The position numbers and the translations under genes are program-made. From assembly GCA_937139155.1 (NCBI GenBank), contig CAKZPI010000011.1:62001-126000 (forward strand): 64,000 bases of DNA, in the 5' to 3' direction. A model generated the notes under the pieces. That model was given only the letters and a program-made list of their open reading frames with translations, searched no databases and was not told the DNA's origin. The stretch comes from an uncultured Flavobacteriales bacterium (GTDB lineage Bacteria > Bacteroidota > Bacteroidia > Flavobacteriales > JBLHRE01). This document shows positions 25,924-35,302 of this stretch, piece after piece (the first letter of the stretch is position 1; every line of letters begins with the position of its first letter).

Positions 25924-26512
25924 ATTTATTCAACCCGTCTATATAGTCTAGAATTTCTTTACAACCTCTTTTGTCTTCAGCCGAGGTTAAGAAACTCGGG
26001 GGTAAAGACTCCCAGTCTTCAAGCATTTGCTTCTTAAACTTCACCTGAGATTTGTTCAATCCGCTTGAGCTAAGCTTGTCGGTTTTGGTGAATACAATGG
26101 AGAATGGAATTCCTTTTTCCCCTAAAAACCGCATGAACTCACGGTCAAGTTTTTGCAAATCATGCCTTGAATCCACCAAAACAAAGAGATTGACCAGATT
26201 TTTTCGGTTTAAAATATACGAGCGAATCATTCCTCCGAATTCGGCACGGTCTTTCTTGCTCACCTTGGCATATCCATATCCAGGAAGGTCAACCAAATAC
26301 CAATGCCCATTGATGTCAAAATGATTGATGAGCTGGGTTTTCCCCGGAGTACTTGATGTTTTCGCAAGTTTTTTACGTTCAGTAAGAGCGTTGATCAAAG
26401 AAGATTTGCCCACATTAGACCTTCCAATGAAGGCGTATTCAGGCCGGTCAGATGCCGGGCATTCTTCTGGGAAGGATGCGCTCTTTACAAATTTTGCTTC
26501 TTTGATGTTCAT
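25898..26512 (-). CDS. engB: Ribosome-biogenesis GTP-binding protein EngB/YsxC
   Basis: A 204-residue TrmE-Era-EngA-type GTPase for 50S assembly. G1: GRSNVGKSSL; G2: TSSTPGKTQLINH; G3: DLPGYGYAKV; G4: FTKTDKLSS; G5-like SAEDKRG. The length is typical. It lies tail-to-tail with gldC (26-bp overlap), a gldC-engB association common in Flavobacteria. Confidence 0.95.
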   Translation of the reverse strand: MNIKEAKFVKSASFPEECPASDRPEYAFIGRSNVGKSSLINALTERKKLAKTSSTPGKTQLINHFDINGHWYLVDLPGYGYAKVSKKDRAEFGGMIRSYILNRKNLVNLFVLVDSRHDLQKLDREFMRFLGEKGIPFSIVFTKTDKLSSSGLNKSQVKFKKQMLEDWESLPPSFLTSAEDKRGCKEILDYIDGLNKSIDPSAFE

Positions 26513-26529
26513 GAAAATGGTTTAGGCCA

Positions 26530-26537
26530 CAAAGCTA
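26530..26537 (-). promoter_or_regulatory. -7 element for engB
   Basis: On the minus strand the sequence reads TAGCTTTG, a perfect TAnnTTTG, 17 bp before the ATG at 26512. Confidence 0.55.
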
Positions 26538-26584
26538 GGTTTTTGACTTAGATGAGGTAAACCTTAGGTCATATAATCTAGACT

Positions 26585-28651
26585 ATTAAAAAATTACTTT
26601 TCTTTTGTGTCTTAGGTCTGTCAATTTCGGCCAGCGCACAACAATATTACCTTCTACCAGCGGTAGGTGGTGAGAATCCAAACAATTTAAACCAAGAAGG
26701 TGTTGAGCAGCCATTCGGGGCGCTCCCAAGTGGCTGGACTTCCGTATTGGGTCCTTCACAGGCCACCCCCACATGGTCGGCTTCGCAAACCCTTCCATTC
26801 ACCTTTGAATTTAACGGAGGTGTGGTAAGTGATTACATGGTCTCCTCTTCGGGAGTTTTGACCTTCTCCTCCAATCCGGGAACTGCTCCTGCTTATGGAA
26901 CCGTAGCTCTGCCATCGGCAAACATTCCAGATAGCTCGGTGGTGGATTTAGGAATTCAAGGAACAGGTACAAACGATGAGATTGCTACCAAAACCTTTGG
27001 TACGGCTCCTTACCGTCAGCACTGGGTGTTCTTCGCTTCTTATTCAGATCCGAATGGATTTTGGTCGTATTGGTCAATTGTTCTTGAAGAAACTACCAAC
27101 AGCATTTACGTAGTTGAAATGCGTCACCATCCATCCGCTACTATTTCTATGTCAGTGGGTGTTCAACTTGATGCAAGTACTGCTATGATGGTGCCGGGAT
27201 CTCCTTCACTTTCTAATTTGACTCCTACCGATGATCCTACAGCGGTTGATAACCATTATTATGAGTTCCGTGCCGGACCACAACCCGCCGAGGATCTTTC
27301 CATTAAATCACTTTCTCTAAACCCTTATTTGGTACTTTCAAATGCCCCATTTACAATTGGAGGGGGTGTATTGAATGCAGGTTCTGCCACCGTGAACACC
27401 TTTGATGTCAACTATCAGGTTGACGGAGGCGCCGTTTCTACTGCCTCTTATTCTGTAAGTGGAGGTCTTGCTACCATGTCAACAGGTACCTATTCAAGTT
27501 CAAACCAGTGGACTCCAGTTAATTTCGGGGGGAAATCATTGAAAGTTTGGTTGGATAATGTAAATGGAAACCCAGATGGATTCCCATACGATGACACCCT
27601 TCATGTAGACCTTACCATTCTGGCCTTTGAAACCGACCGTAAGGTGGTGATTGAAGAAGGAACCGGAACCTGGTGTGGATGGTGTCCAAGAGGTGCCGTA
27701 GCCATGGAGTACATGATTGATAATTATGAGTCAGACTTTATTGGTATTGCCGTTCATAATGGAGACCCTATGACCGTTACTGCTTACGACAATGGAGCAG
27801 GAATTGGTTCTTTTCCAGGAATGAATGTTGATAGAACCCTGCTTGGAGTTGGGGTTAGCACAGCTACCATGGAAGGTTATTATTTCGAGCAAAAAGCTCA
27901 ACTTCCAGTGGCCAATGTAATCATTGAGAATCAAAGCCTACATAGCTATTCTGGAGAGGCAACTGTTGAGGTAAAAGCCAAATTTGCGGCGGATGTTTCA
28001 GGTGATTACCGGTTCGCCCTGATTGTTCTTGAAGACGATGTAACTGGAAATGGTTCAGGATTTGCTCAAGCCAATTATTATTCAGGTGGATCCAATGGAA
28101 ACCTTTCCGGCGCTGGGTTTGACTGGCATCTTGAGGCCAATCCCGTTCCGGCTAGCAAAATGTTCTACAATCATGTAGGTAGAAAGCTTGTAGGAGGTTA
28201 TGGCGGTGTTTCTGGATCCGTTCCAGCTACAGTTGCTGCAGGAGATTCAGTTTCCTACACCTTCACCAACAACATCGCCAACAATGTTGACGATTTGAAC
28301 AATGTAACCTTCGTAGTAGTTCTCTTGAATGAAGACGGAGAAATTGTAAACGCTGATAAGGCAAAAGCTTCTATGATTCTTGGAATGGAAGAAGAGCTGG
28401 CCTTTGAAATGACCACCTTCCCGAACCCAACCAACGGAATGGTGAACGTACGTCTAAACACTCAGTCTTCTGGCCAAGTAAGTCTTGAGGTAATCAACCT
28501 TATTGGGGAAACCGTGCTGGCGAATTCAAATTCAATGGCTCCTGGAATCTATACCCAAACCATGGACCTTTCAGGCCTGCCTAAGGGAGTTTACAACCTA
28601 AGAGTTACCATGGACGGAGTGTCTAAAACTGAGCGGATTATCCTTCAGTGA
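26585..28651 (+). CDS. Omp28-like thioredoxin-fold T9SS cargo, apparent ATT start
   Basis: A 688-residue exported protein. The frame is closed by TAG at 26579-26581, and the first codons read ACT ATT AAA AAA TTA CTT: the signal peptide (KKLLFFCVLGLSISASAQ) has no ATG, GTG or TTG before it, so ATT at 26585 is the apparent start. TTG at 26747 would remove the signal peptide. A thioredoxin-like domain with GTGTWCGWCPRG (CxxC near residues 364-367) follows, as in Omp28-related outer-membrane proteins; a C-terminal type A sorting domain (FPNPTNGMVNVRLN ... GLPKGVYNLRVTMDG) is present. A surface thiol or peptide-binding role is possible. ATT starts are known (infC), but a point mutation or sequencing error is also possible. 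Confidence 0.8.
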   Translation: MKKLLFFCVLGLSISASAQQYYLLPAVGGENPNNLNQEGVEQPFGALPSGWTSVLGPSQATPTWSASQTLPFTFEFNGGVVSDYMVSSSGVLTFSSNPGTAPAYGTVALPSANIPDSSVVDLGIQGTGTNDEIATKTFGTAPYRQHWVFFASYSDPNGFWSYWSIVLEETTNSIYVVEMRHHPSATISMSVGVQLDASTAMMVPGSPSLSNLTPTDDPTAVDNHYYEFRAGPQPAEDLSIKSLSLNPYLVLSNAPFTIGGGVLNAGSATVNTFDVNYQVDGGAVSTASYSVSGGLATMSTGTYSSSNQWTPVNFGGKSLKVWLDNVNGNPDGFPYDDTLHVDLTILAFETDRKVVIEEGTGTWCGWCPRGAVAMEYMIDNYESDFIGIAVHNGDPMTVTAYDNGAGIGSFPGMNVDRTLLGVGVSTATMEGYYFEQKAQLPVANVIIENQSLHSYSGEATVEVKAKFAADVSGDYRFALIVLEDDVTGNGSGFAQANYYSGGSNGNLSGAGFDWHLEANPVPASKMFYNHVGRKLVGGYGGVSGSVPATVAAGDSVSYTFTNNIANNVDDLNNVTFVVVLLNEDGEIVNADKAKASMILGMEEELAFEMTTFPNPTNGMVNVRLNTQSSGQVSLEVINLIGETVLANSNSMAPGIYTQTMDLSGLPKGVYNLRVTMDGVSKTERIILQ

Positions 28652-28674
28652 GAGATTAAACACTCAAACATTTT

Positions 28675-28703
28675 AAAGGGGCATCTTCGGATGCCCTTTT
28701 TTT
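28675..28703 (+). terminator. Intrinsic terminator
   Basis: GGGCATC-TTCG-GATGCCC (28679-28696) followed by seven T. UUCG tetraloop. It ends the Omp28-like transcript and insulates the dcw cluster. Confidence 0.9.
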
Positions 28704-28812
28704 ATGCACATGATTTTGGTGAGAATTCTTCCACCTAATTCGTTCGGAATTACCCGTTCTCAAAGATTTTTGCCCTCTTCACAACATATCCTGCTCATTG
28801 TAAGTTATTAAC

Positions 28813-28858
28813 AAAGTGGTAAAAAGTGGTAAAAAGTGGGAGTATATTCCTAATTTTA
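28813..28858 (+). promoter_or_regulatory. MraZ box (three repeats) and promoter of the dcw cluster
   Basis: GTGGT at 28816-28820, GTGGT at 28826-28830 and GTGGG at 28836-28840 recur with a strict 10-bp period (spacer TAAAAA between the first units). This is the organisation of MraZ operators, direct TGG-type repeats with 5-bp spacers. TAATTTTA (28851-28858) is a -7-like element just downstream, so MraZ bound here would overlay the -33 region and repress its own operon. Confidence 0.75.
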
Positions 28859-28879
28859 CCGCTTAAAGCGAGGCAAGGA

Positions 28880-29353
28880 ATGTTGAATCTAATCGGTGTA
28901 CACGGGTGTAAAATGGATGCTAAGGGGCGGCTAATGGTGCCGTCTGCCTTGAAAAAGCAGCTATTGCCGGTACTCGAGAAGGGTTTTGTCATCAAGCGTT
29001 CGGTTTTTTCAAAATGCCTTGAAATCTACCCCATGTCTGAATGGGAGGTCGTGATGAAAAAGGTGAACCGCCTGAATCGCTTCAAGAAAAAGAACAATGA
29101 TTTCATCCGAATGTTCACCGCCGGGGTGAGGATGATTGAGGTAGACGGAACCGGTAGACTGAACATACCCAAAGACTTAATGGATTTTGCGGGTCTGACC
29201 AAAGAAATCGTTTTGGCTTCAGCCGTGAACATCATTGAGGTTTGGGACGAAGGCGCTTATGAAAAAGCGGTAAACGATCCAGATTTGGATTTTGGGGCTT
29301 TGGCCGAAGAGGTAATGGGAGACGAAAAGGAAGATGAAGATGGCCTATCATGA
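28880..29353 (+). CDS. mraZ: Transcriptional regulator MraZ
   Basis: A 157-residue AbrB-like protein with two MraZ half-domains: GVHGCKMDAKGRLMVPSALK and EVDGTGRLNIPKDLMDFAGL, each carrying the DxxGR signature. The ATG at 28880 is chosen because it precedes MLNLIGVHGCK; a longer frame would extend into the operator. MraZ represses the dcw cluster (established in E. coli). The C-terminus is acidic and overlaps rsmH by 20 bp. Confidence 0.94.
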   Translation: MLNLIGVHGCKMDAKGRLMVPSALKKQLLPVLEKGFVIKRSVFSKCLEIYPMSEWEVVMKKVNRLNRFKKKNNDFIRMFTAGVRMIEVDGTGRLNIPKDLMDFAGLTKEIVLASAVNIIEVWDEGAYEKAVNDPDLDFGALAEEVMGDEKEDEDGLS

Positions 29354-30239
29354 ACCAGCATTGTTTGAAGAAACCCTTGAAGGATTAGTGACCCGAAGGA
29401 AGGGGGCTTATGTAGATGCCACCTTCGGAGGGGGCGGACATAGCCAAGGAATCCTTAATCGCCTTGACGATGCAGGCAGACTTTATGCCTTTGATCAGGA
29501 TGAGGACGTGAAAGGGCATTTGATCAAAGACTCAAGATTTACCTTTTTCGATGTAAACTTCAAGTATGTGAAGAACATGCTGAGGATGCATGGGGTGAAA
29601 TTGATTGACGGCATCTTGGCGGATCTAGGCGTTTCTTTTCATCAATTTGATACCGCTGAACGCGGATTTTCTCTTCGTTATGACGCCGAACTCGACATGC
29701 GAATGGGGAAAGGAGTAGAGCGAACGGCTAAGGATATCCTCAATGAGTACAGCGTTGAAGATCTTGCCCGAATCTTCAGGCTTTATGGCGAACTCAAAGG
29801 CGCTGGGAAAATCGCTTCCAGAATTGTAGCAGCAAGAACCGAAGAGCCTTTAGAAAGAATTGCAGATTTATTAAAAGCCGTTGAAGGTTTATACCCCGAA
29901 CGGATGCGCCATAAGTTTTTGGCCAAGCTGTTTCAAGCCATTCGAATTGAAGTAAACGACGAGTTGGAGGCCTTGAAGTCTCTCTTAAGTCAAAGCGTTG
30001 ACCTCCTTTCAACCGGAGGTAGAATTGCCATTATTTCTTACCACAGCCTAGAAGATCGTCTGGTGAAAAACTTTTTCAGATCAGGGAACTTACAAGGGGA
30101 GGTAGAAAAAGACTTTTATGGAAATCCATTGGTTCCATTCAAGGTGATTACCCGAAAGCCCATTCTTCCCTCAGAGGAAGAAATTCAGAAAAACAATCGC
30201 GCCCGAAGCGCAAAACTTAGAATCGCCGAAAGAATATGA
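29334..30239 (+). CDS. rsmH: 16S rRNA m4C1402 methyltransferase RsmH
   Basis: A 301-residue SAM-dependent methyltransferase (MraW). YHEPALFEETLEGL, then YVDATFGGGGHSQGIL (SAM motif I), DGILADLGVSFHQFD, ERGFSLRYDAELDMRM, and a C-terminal ISYHSLEDRLVKNFF all match the family. An alternative ATG two codons later (29340) gives the more usual MxYHxP start. It overlaps mraZ and shares an ATGA with the FtsL-like gene. Confidence 0.95.
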   Translation: MKMAYHEPALFEETLEGLVTRRKGAYVDATFGGGGHSQGILNRLDDAGRLYAFDQDEDVKGHLIKDSRFTFFDVNFKYVKNMLRMHGVKLIDGILADLGVSFHQFDTAERGFSLRYDAELDMRMGKGVERTAKDILNEYSVEDLARIFRLYGELKGAGKIASRIVAARTEEPLERIADLLKAVEGLYPERMRHKFLAKLFQAIRIEVNDELEALKSLLSQSVDLLSTGGRIAIISYHSLEDRLVKNFFRSGNLQGEVEKDFYGNPLVPFKVITRKPILPSEEEIQKNNRARSAKLRIAERI

Positions 30240-30550
30240 GCCAGAATAAGCAAAACATACGAAGCTTGCTCCTGGGTTCATTTTTAGCCGGACCCCGATT
30301 AATAAAGCATTACCCATTTTTAATTTTTGTGGGCTTTTTGGCCATGCTCAGCATTTTTTCCTCGCATAGAGCCGATCAAAAAGTGCATGAAATTGCCCGG
30401 CTTCGTAAAGAAGTGAAAGAGTCAAAGGCGGCCTTTATTTCTACCCGTTCAACCCTTATGCAGGCCTCCAGGGCTACCCAAGTTGCTGAACGAGTAGAGG
30501 CGCTTGGCCTTAAAATGCCTGAAAACCCCATAATCGAACTCAAACCATGA
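30236..30550 (+). CDS. ftsL: FtsL-like divisome protein
   Basis: A 104-residue bitopic membrane protein. The N-terminal cytoplasmic stretch is followed by one transmembrane segment (YPFLIFVGFLAMLSIFSS, about 27-44) and a periplasmic coiled coil (VHEIARLRKEVKESKAAF). It occupies the ftsL position between rsmH and ftsI with 4-bp overlaps at both ends. Sequence conservation is low, as is usual for FtsL; the call rests mainly on topology and position. Confidence 0.82.
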   Translation: MSQNKQNIRSLLLGSFLAGPRLIKHYPFLIFVGFLAMLSIFSSHRADQKVHEIARLRKEVKESKAAFISTRSTLMQASRATQVAERVEALGLKMPENPIIELKP

Positions 30551-32619
30551 AGGCGAAATCCAACATAAAAAGGAGTTTGCCTGTCATTCTCATCGTGGCC
30601 TTTATGGTGATAGGTGTGGGGTATAAATTGATTGAAATTCAATTCATTGAGGGTCCTGAGCTTAGAGAGAAAGCTGCAAAAACAACCCTTCAGTACCGCA
30701 ACATTGCTCCGGCAAGAGGTAATATTTACGCCATGGACGGAGCTTTACTGGCCACTACCATGCCTGAGTACAGGGTTCATATGGATGTAGGTACCGTTTC
30801 TGACGAGCTCTTTTTTGATCAGGTAGATGAATTGGCTTATGGCCTGTCTAAGGTTTTCAAGGATCGAAATCCCGGGGATTATGAAAGATACCTTCGTTCA
30901 AATAGAAATCATAGATACCTGCTCATCCGCCGTAAGGCAAGCCACTATGAGCTTATTCAGTTAAAAAAGCTTCCCATTTTTAATCGGGGCAAATACAAAG
31001 GTGGGCTGGTTTATGAACAGCTGAATAGTCGGCAAATGCCCTTGGGTAAAATTGCAGAACGAACCATTGGCTATTACCGGAATGGGATTAAAGTAGGGCT
31101 TGAAGGGGCCTTTTCTCCAGATCTTTCAGGGAACCCTGGAAAGGCTTTGGCTCAAAAAATTTCAAGAGGTCAATGGAAGCCATTGATTGACCGCAACAAT
31201 GTAGACCCAAGAGACGGTTGCGATTTGATCACCACCCTTGATGTGCGAATTCAAGACGTAGCACATACCGCCCTGCTTAGGGCTCTTGAGTACCATCAAG
31301 CCGACCATGGTTCTGTAATTGTAATGGATGTGAAAACCGGAGGCATTCGAGCCATTTCAAACCTCGGAAGAACGGAGAAAGGAACCTATTTCGAAGACTA
31401 CAACTACGCCATTGGAGAAAGCACTGAGCCAGGTTCAACCTTTAAGCTTCCCGCTCTAATTGCGGCCCTTGAAGACGGAAGAGTGGACACCGCCAAAATT
31501 GTTGATACCAAAGGCGGAATGCATAAATTCTACCAATACGAAATGTACGATTCTCGGAGAGGTGGATATGGCGAGATTTCTTTAGGGAGAGCCTTCGAAC
31601 TTTCTTCAAACATTGGCCTGGCCCGGGTAATTCATGAAGCATATAAGGATGACCCCGAACGGTTCATCAACCGCTTGCATAAAATGAATCTAGACGTGCC
31701 AACCGGGGTGGAAATCATGGGAGAACCCAATCCAAAAATCCCCCACCCAGACGATCAAGATTGGTCTGGAATTTCACTTCCGTGGATGGCGACTGGGTAT
31801 GGAGTTCAAATGACCCCTTTGCAAACCCTTAGCTTTTACAATGCCATTGCCAATGACGGCGTAATGATGTCTCCTCATCTTGTTTCTGAAATGGTTTCCG
31901 AAGGAAGGCTCTTGAAAAACGTTGAACCTAAGGTTGTGAATCCGGCAGTTTGTTCTAAGCAAGTTTTAACCCAGGTTCAAGACCTATTAAAAGGCGTGGT
32001 TGAGCATGGTACGGCTACAAACTTAAAGCATCCATTGGTGAGCATGGCTGGTAAAACCGGAACCTGTGTATTGAATTACTGGCGAACCGGTGAGACCAAA
32101 GAGTATCAAGCCTCATTTGCTGGCTATTTCCCGGCGGAAAACCCCATTTACTCTTGCATAGTGGTGGTGTATAAGCCCAAGAAAGAATTCGGGTATTATG
32201 GTTCAGATGTGGCGGCTCCTGTATTCAAAGAGATCGCCTTGAAAACCATGGCTTTGGTTCCTCAAGCTCCGGAAAGACTAGCAGTGAACCCCAATTCTCA
32301 TGGAGCTCTTGCAGCCCTGCCTCAGGAAATGGACGTTTTGGCTCGGAACCTAAACCTGCAAAACCCCCATCAACCCTCTTCCCAATCTTTGGTCTTAGCA
32401 GAGTACCAAGACTCTTCTTTGTCTGAGCCCACGGCTTTTTCGGGCAATACCCTGCTTCCAAATCTTTATGGGGTTTCAGCAATGGACGCCCTTTATTTTC
32501 TCGAAAATCAAGGAATCAAAGTTGAAATTGAAGGACACGGAAAGGTGGTTCGGCAATCTGTGCGGTCAGGGACTCCGCTCAATCAAATCAAATACATAAG
32601 ACTTAAGCTAGCCATATGA
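30547..32619 (+). CDS. ftsI: Septal peptidoglycan transpeptidase FtsI (PBP3-type) with PASTA domain
   Basis: A 690-residue class B penicillin-binding protein. One N-terminal membrane anchor (VILIVAFMVIGVGYKLI) is followed by a pedestal domain (ARGNIYAMDGALLATT) and a transpeptidase domain with S297-TFK, SSN at 353-355 and KTG at 503-505. A C-terminal PASTA domain (about 630-690, LPNLYGVSAMDALYFLENQG) is present, as in many Bacteroidota FtsI. It cross-links septal peptidoglycan in the periplasm with FtsW. ATGA overlaps link it to ftsL and murE. Confidence 0.96.
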   Translation: MKAKSNIKRSLPVILIVAFMVIGVGYKLIEIQFIEGPELREKAAKTTLQYRNIAPARGNIYAMDGALLATTMPEYRVHMDVGTVSDELFFDQVDELAYGLSKVFKDRNPGDYERYLRSNRNHRYLLIRRKASHYELIQLKKLPIFNRGKYKGGLVYEQLNSRQMPLGKIAERTIGYYRNGIKVGLEGAFSPDLSGNPGKALAQKISRGQWKPLIDRNNVDPRDGCDLITTLDVRIQDVAHTALLRALEYHQADHGSVIVMDVKTGGIRAISNLGRTEKGTYFEDYNYAIGESTEPGSTFKLPALIAALEDGRVDTAKIVDTKGGMHKFYQYEMYDSRRGGYGEISLGRAFELSSNIGLARVIHEAYKDDPERFINRLHKMNLDVPTGVEIMGEPNPKIPHPDDQDWSGISLPWMATGYGVQMTPLQTLSFYNAIANDGVMMSPHLVSEMVSEGRLLKNVEPKVVNPAVCSKQVLTQVQDLLKGVVEHGTATNLKHPLVSMAGKTGTCVLNYWRTGETKEYQASFAGYFPAENPIYSCIVVVYKPKKEFGYYGSDVAAPVFKEIALKTMALVPQAPERLAVNPNSHGALAALPQEMDVLARNLNLQNPHQPSSQSLVLAEYQDSSLSEPTAFSGNTLLPNLYGVSAMDALYFLENQGIKVEIEGHGKVVRQSVRSGTPLNQIKYIRLKLAI

Positions 32620-34079
32620 AGCTCTTAAAAGACATATTGTATAAAACCGGAATTGAGGAGGTCTTGGGCAATACCCATAAGGCCATTGAGCACATCACCT
32701 TTGATTCAAGAAGGGTTCGAAACCAAAGTTTATACCTAGCCAGAGCCGGTACCAAGGTAGACGGCCACGATTTTATTGATTCAGCAATATCGAAGGGCGC
32801 TACTACAATTTTATGCGAAAGACTTCCCGAAGAAATCAAAGAGGAAATCACCTACGTTCGGGTAAAGGATGCAGATGCTGCCCTGGCATTTATGGCGGCC
32901 AATTATTACGACAATCCATCTGAGAAACTAAGGCTGGTAGGGGTGACGGGCACCAACGGGAAAACCACGGTTGCCACCCTGATGTACAAGCTTTTTAGGT
33001 CGTTGGGTTATAAAGCTGGATTGCTGTCTACGGTTGCTAATAAGATCAACAACAATACGGTTGAGTCAACCCATACCACCGGCGACCCCCTTCAAATCAA
33101 TGAAATCTTGTCGAAAATGGTGGATGCAGGCTGCAAGTATTGCTTCATGGAAGTAAGCTCGCACGGAATTCATCAAAAACGCATTGACGGTCTTGATTTT
33201 AAAGGGGCAATTTTCACCAACATCTCACACGATCACCTAGACTACCATAAAACCTTTGACGATTACATCCTGGCCAAAAAGCGCTTCTTCGACCTGCTTC
33301 CTGAAAACGCTTTTGCCCTAGTAAACAAAGACGATCGGCACGGGGGCACCATGGTGCAGCATACCCAGGCAAGGATTCATAAATTTTCTACCCGGGGACT
33401 GGCTGATTTTAAAGCCAAAATTCTAGACAATGACTTCACCGGTCTTCACCTTAGCATCAACAATCAAGAAATTCATTCAAGACTGATTGGCTCATTCAAT
33501 GCCTATAATCTTTTGGCCGTTTATGGGGCTGCAGTTCTTCTTGGTGAAATTGAAATCAATGTGCTCACCGCCCTTTCAACCTTAACGGCTGTTGATGGTA
33601 GGTTCCAGTACCTAAGAAGCCAAAACGGGCTTACCGCTATTGTGGATTATGCCCATACCCCAGATGCCTTAAAAAATGTATTAACAACCATTCAAGACAT
33701 CCGAACCGGAAACGAATCGGTGATTACCGTGGTAGGTTGCGGGGGTGATCGCGATGCCAGCAAACGTCCGGAAATGGCCAGAATTGCCGTGAATTACTCT
33801 ACCAAGGTGATTTTAACCTCCGACAATCCTAGAACCGAAGATCCCAATGCCATTATTGACGATATGGAGAAAGGGGTTGAGGTTCAGCACAAAGCAAGGG
33901 TGCTTCGAATTCCGGATCGGAAAGAGGGCATTAAAACGGCCTGCATGTTGGCTGAAGCCGGAGACATCATTCTAATTGCCGGAAAAGGACATGAGAAATA
34001 TCAAGACATAAACGGAGTAAAACACCCCTTCGACGATGTATTGGTAGTGAAAGAAAACCTTGAAATCCTTCAGAAATAA
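32616..34079 (+). CDS. murE: UDP-N-acetylmuramoyl-tripeptide synthetase
   Basis: A 487-residue Mur ligase adding the third stem amino acid. An N-terminal Mur domain is followed by the ATP loop [12 protein letters not shown], the [10 protein letters not shown] region, the carbamylated-Lys region [12 protein letters not shown], and a C-terminal domain with [10 protein letters not shown] (the DNPR motif associated with meso-diaminopimelate specificity). It overlaps ftsI by 4 bp, and its stop shares a base with the mraY start. Confidence 0.96.
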   Translation: MKLLKDILYKTGIEEVLGNTHKAIEHITFDSRRVRNQSLYLARAGTKVDGHDFIDSAISKGATTILCERLPEEIKEEITYVRVKDADAALAFMAANYYDNPSEKLRLVGVTGTNGKTTVATLMYKLFRSLGYKAGLLSTVANKINNNTVESTHTTGDPLQINEILSKMVDAGCKYCFMEVSSHGIHQKRIDGLDFKGAIFTNISHDHLDYHKTFDDYILAKKRFFDLLPENAFALVNKDDRHGGTMVQHTQARIHKFSTRGLADFKAKILDNDFTGLHLSINNQEIHSRLIGSFNAYNLLAVYGAAVLLGEIEINVLTALSTLTAVDGRFQYLRSQNGLTAIVDYAHTPDALKNVLTTIQDIRTGNESVITVVGCGGDRDASKRPEMARIAVNYSTKVILTSDNPRTEDPNAIIDDMEKGVEVQHKARVLRIPDRKEGIKTACMLAEAGDIILIAGKGHEKYQDINGVKHPFDDVLVVKENLEILQK

Positions 34080-35302
34080 TGCTCTACGAACTATTTACAT
34101 TTCTTGAAGAAAACTATCAGATTCCAGGAGCTGGGGTGTTTCAGTACATCACCTTTCGGGCTTCTTTGGCCGTGATTGTTTCACTGCTTATCTCTATGGT
34201 TTTTGGAAAACGAATCATTCAAGCCCTTCACGCCCGACAAGTTGGAGAGACCGTACGAAGCCTTGGCTTGCAAGGGGAGGCTCAGAAGGCTGGAACCCCT
34301 ACCATGGGTGGACTTATCATTTTATCGGCCATCATCATTCCTACCCTTCTTCTGGCCAATCTCCGCAACATCTATGTGATTCTATTATTGGTGGCTACGG
34401 TTTGGATGGGAGGCATTGGTTTCCTAGACGATTACATCAAGGTTTTTAAGAAGAACAAGGAAGGCCTTGCCGGGAAATTCAAGGTTTTGGGTCAAGTAGG
34501 CCTGGGGCTCATCGTTGGAACCCTTCTATACTTCCATCCTGACATCGTAATCAAAGAAAAAATCAATCCAGAGCAGACCGTTGAAATTACTACGGGTGAT
34601 CATCCTTCTCCATTCTCAGCAGAGGCTCAAAAAAGTACCAAAACCACCATTCCATTCATTAAGGGTAATGAATTGGATTATAGCAACTTACTTCCTGAGG
34701 GGTATCAAAAATATGCCTATTTAATTTTCATACCCTTGGTGATTTTCATCATCACCGCCGTGTCAAATGGGGCAAATCTAACCGATGGAATAGACGGCCT
34801 GGCAACCGGAACCTCGGCCATTGTGGGGGTTACCCTCGGAATATTCGCCTATGTATCGGGTAATATTCTCTTTGCGGATTATCTAAACATCATGTACATC
34901 CCCGATTCAGGTGAAATGGTGGTGTACATGGCGGCCTTCGTAGGAGCTTGCGTGGGCTTTCTTTGGTACAATTCCTATCCCGCCCAGGTTTTTATGGGAG
35001 ACACAGGCTCCTTGGCTCTTGGAGGTATCATCGCCGTTTTTGCCATTGCCGTTCGGAAAGAATTGCTGATTCCCATTCTCTGCGGAATTTTCTTGGTTGA
35101 AAACCTATCCGTGATTATGCAGGTTTCCTACTTCAAGTACACCAAAAAGAAATATGGAGAAGGAAGGCGAATCTTTAGAATGTCTCCTTTACACCACCAC
35201 TACCAAAAAGGAGGATTCCACGAAAGTAAAATAGTAACCAGATTCTGGATTGTAGGCATTATGCTGGCCATCCTAACCTTCGTAACCCTCAAGCTACGAT
35301 AA
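34079..35302 (+). CDS. mraY: Phospho-N-acetylmuramoyl-pentapeptide transferase
   Basis: A 407-residue polytopic membrane enzyme making lipid [29 protein letters not shown] (DD catalytic pair), [22 protein letters not shown] and [11 protein letters not shown] are the MraY signature loops. It is slightly longer than the E. coli enzyme because of an extra loop (about 155-210) with charged residues, common in Bacteroidota. murF is absent between murE and mraY. TAATG junctions occur at both ends. Confidence 0.97.
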   Translation: MLYELFTFLEENYQIPGAGVFQYITFRASLAVIVSLLISMVFGKRIIQALHARQVGETVRSLGLQGEAQKAGTPTMGGLIILSAIIIPTLLLANLRNIYVILLLVATVWMGGIGFLDDYIKVFKKNKEGLAGKFKVLGQVGLGLIVGTLLYFHPDIVIKEKINPEQTVEITTGDHPSPFSAEAQKSTKTTIPFIKGNELDYSNLLPEGYQKYAYLIFIPLVIFIITAVSNGANLTDGIDGLATGTSAIVGVTLGIFAYVSGNILFADYLNIMYIPDSGEMVVYMAAFVGACVGFLWYNSYPAQVFMGDTGSLALGGIIAVFAIAVRKELLIPILCGIFLVENLSVIMQVSYFKYTKKKYGEGRRIFRMSPLHHHYQKGGFHESKIVTRFWIVGIMLAILTFVTLKLR

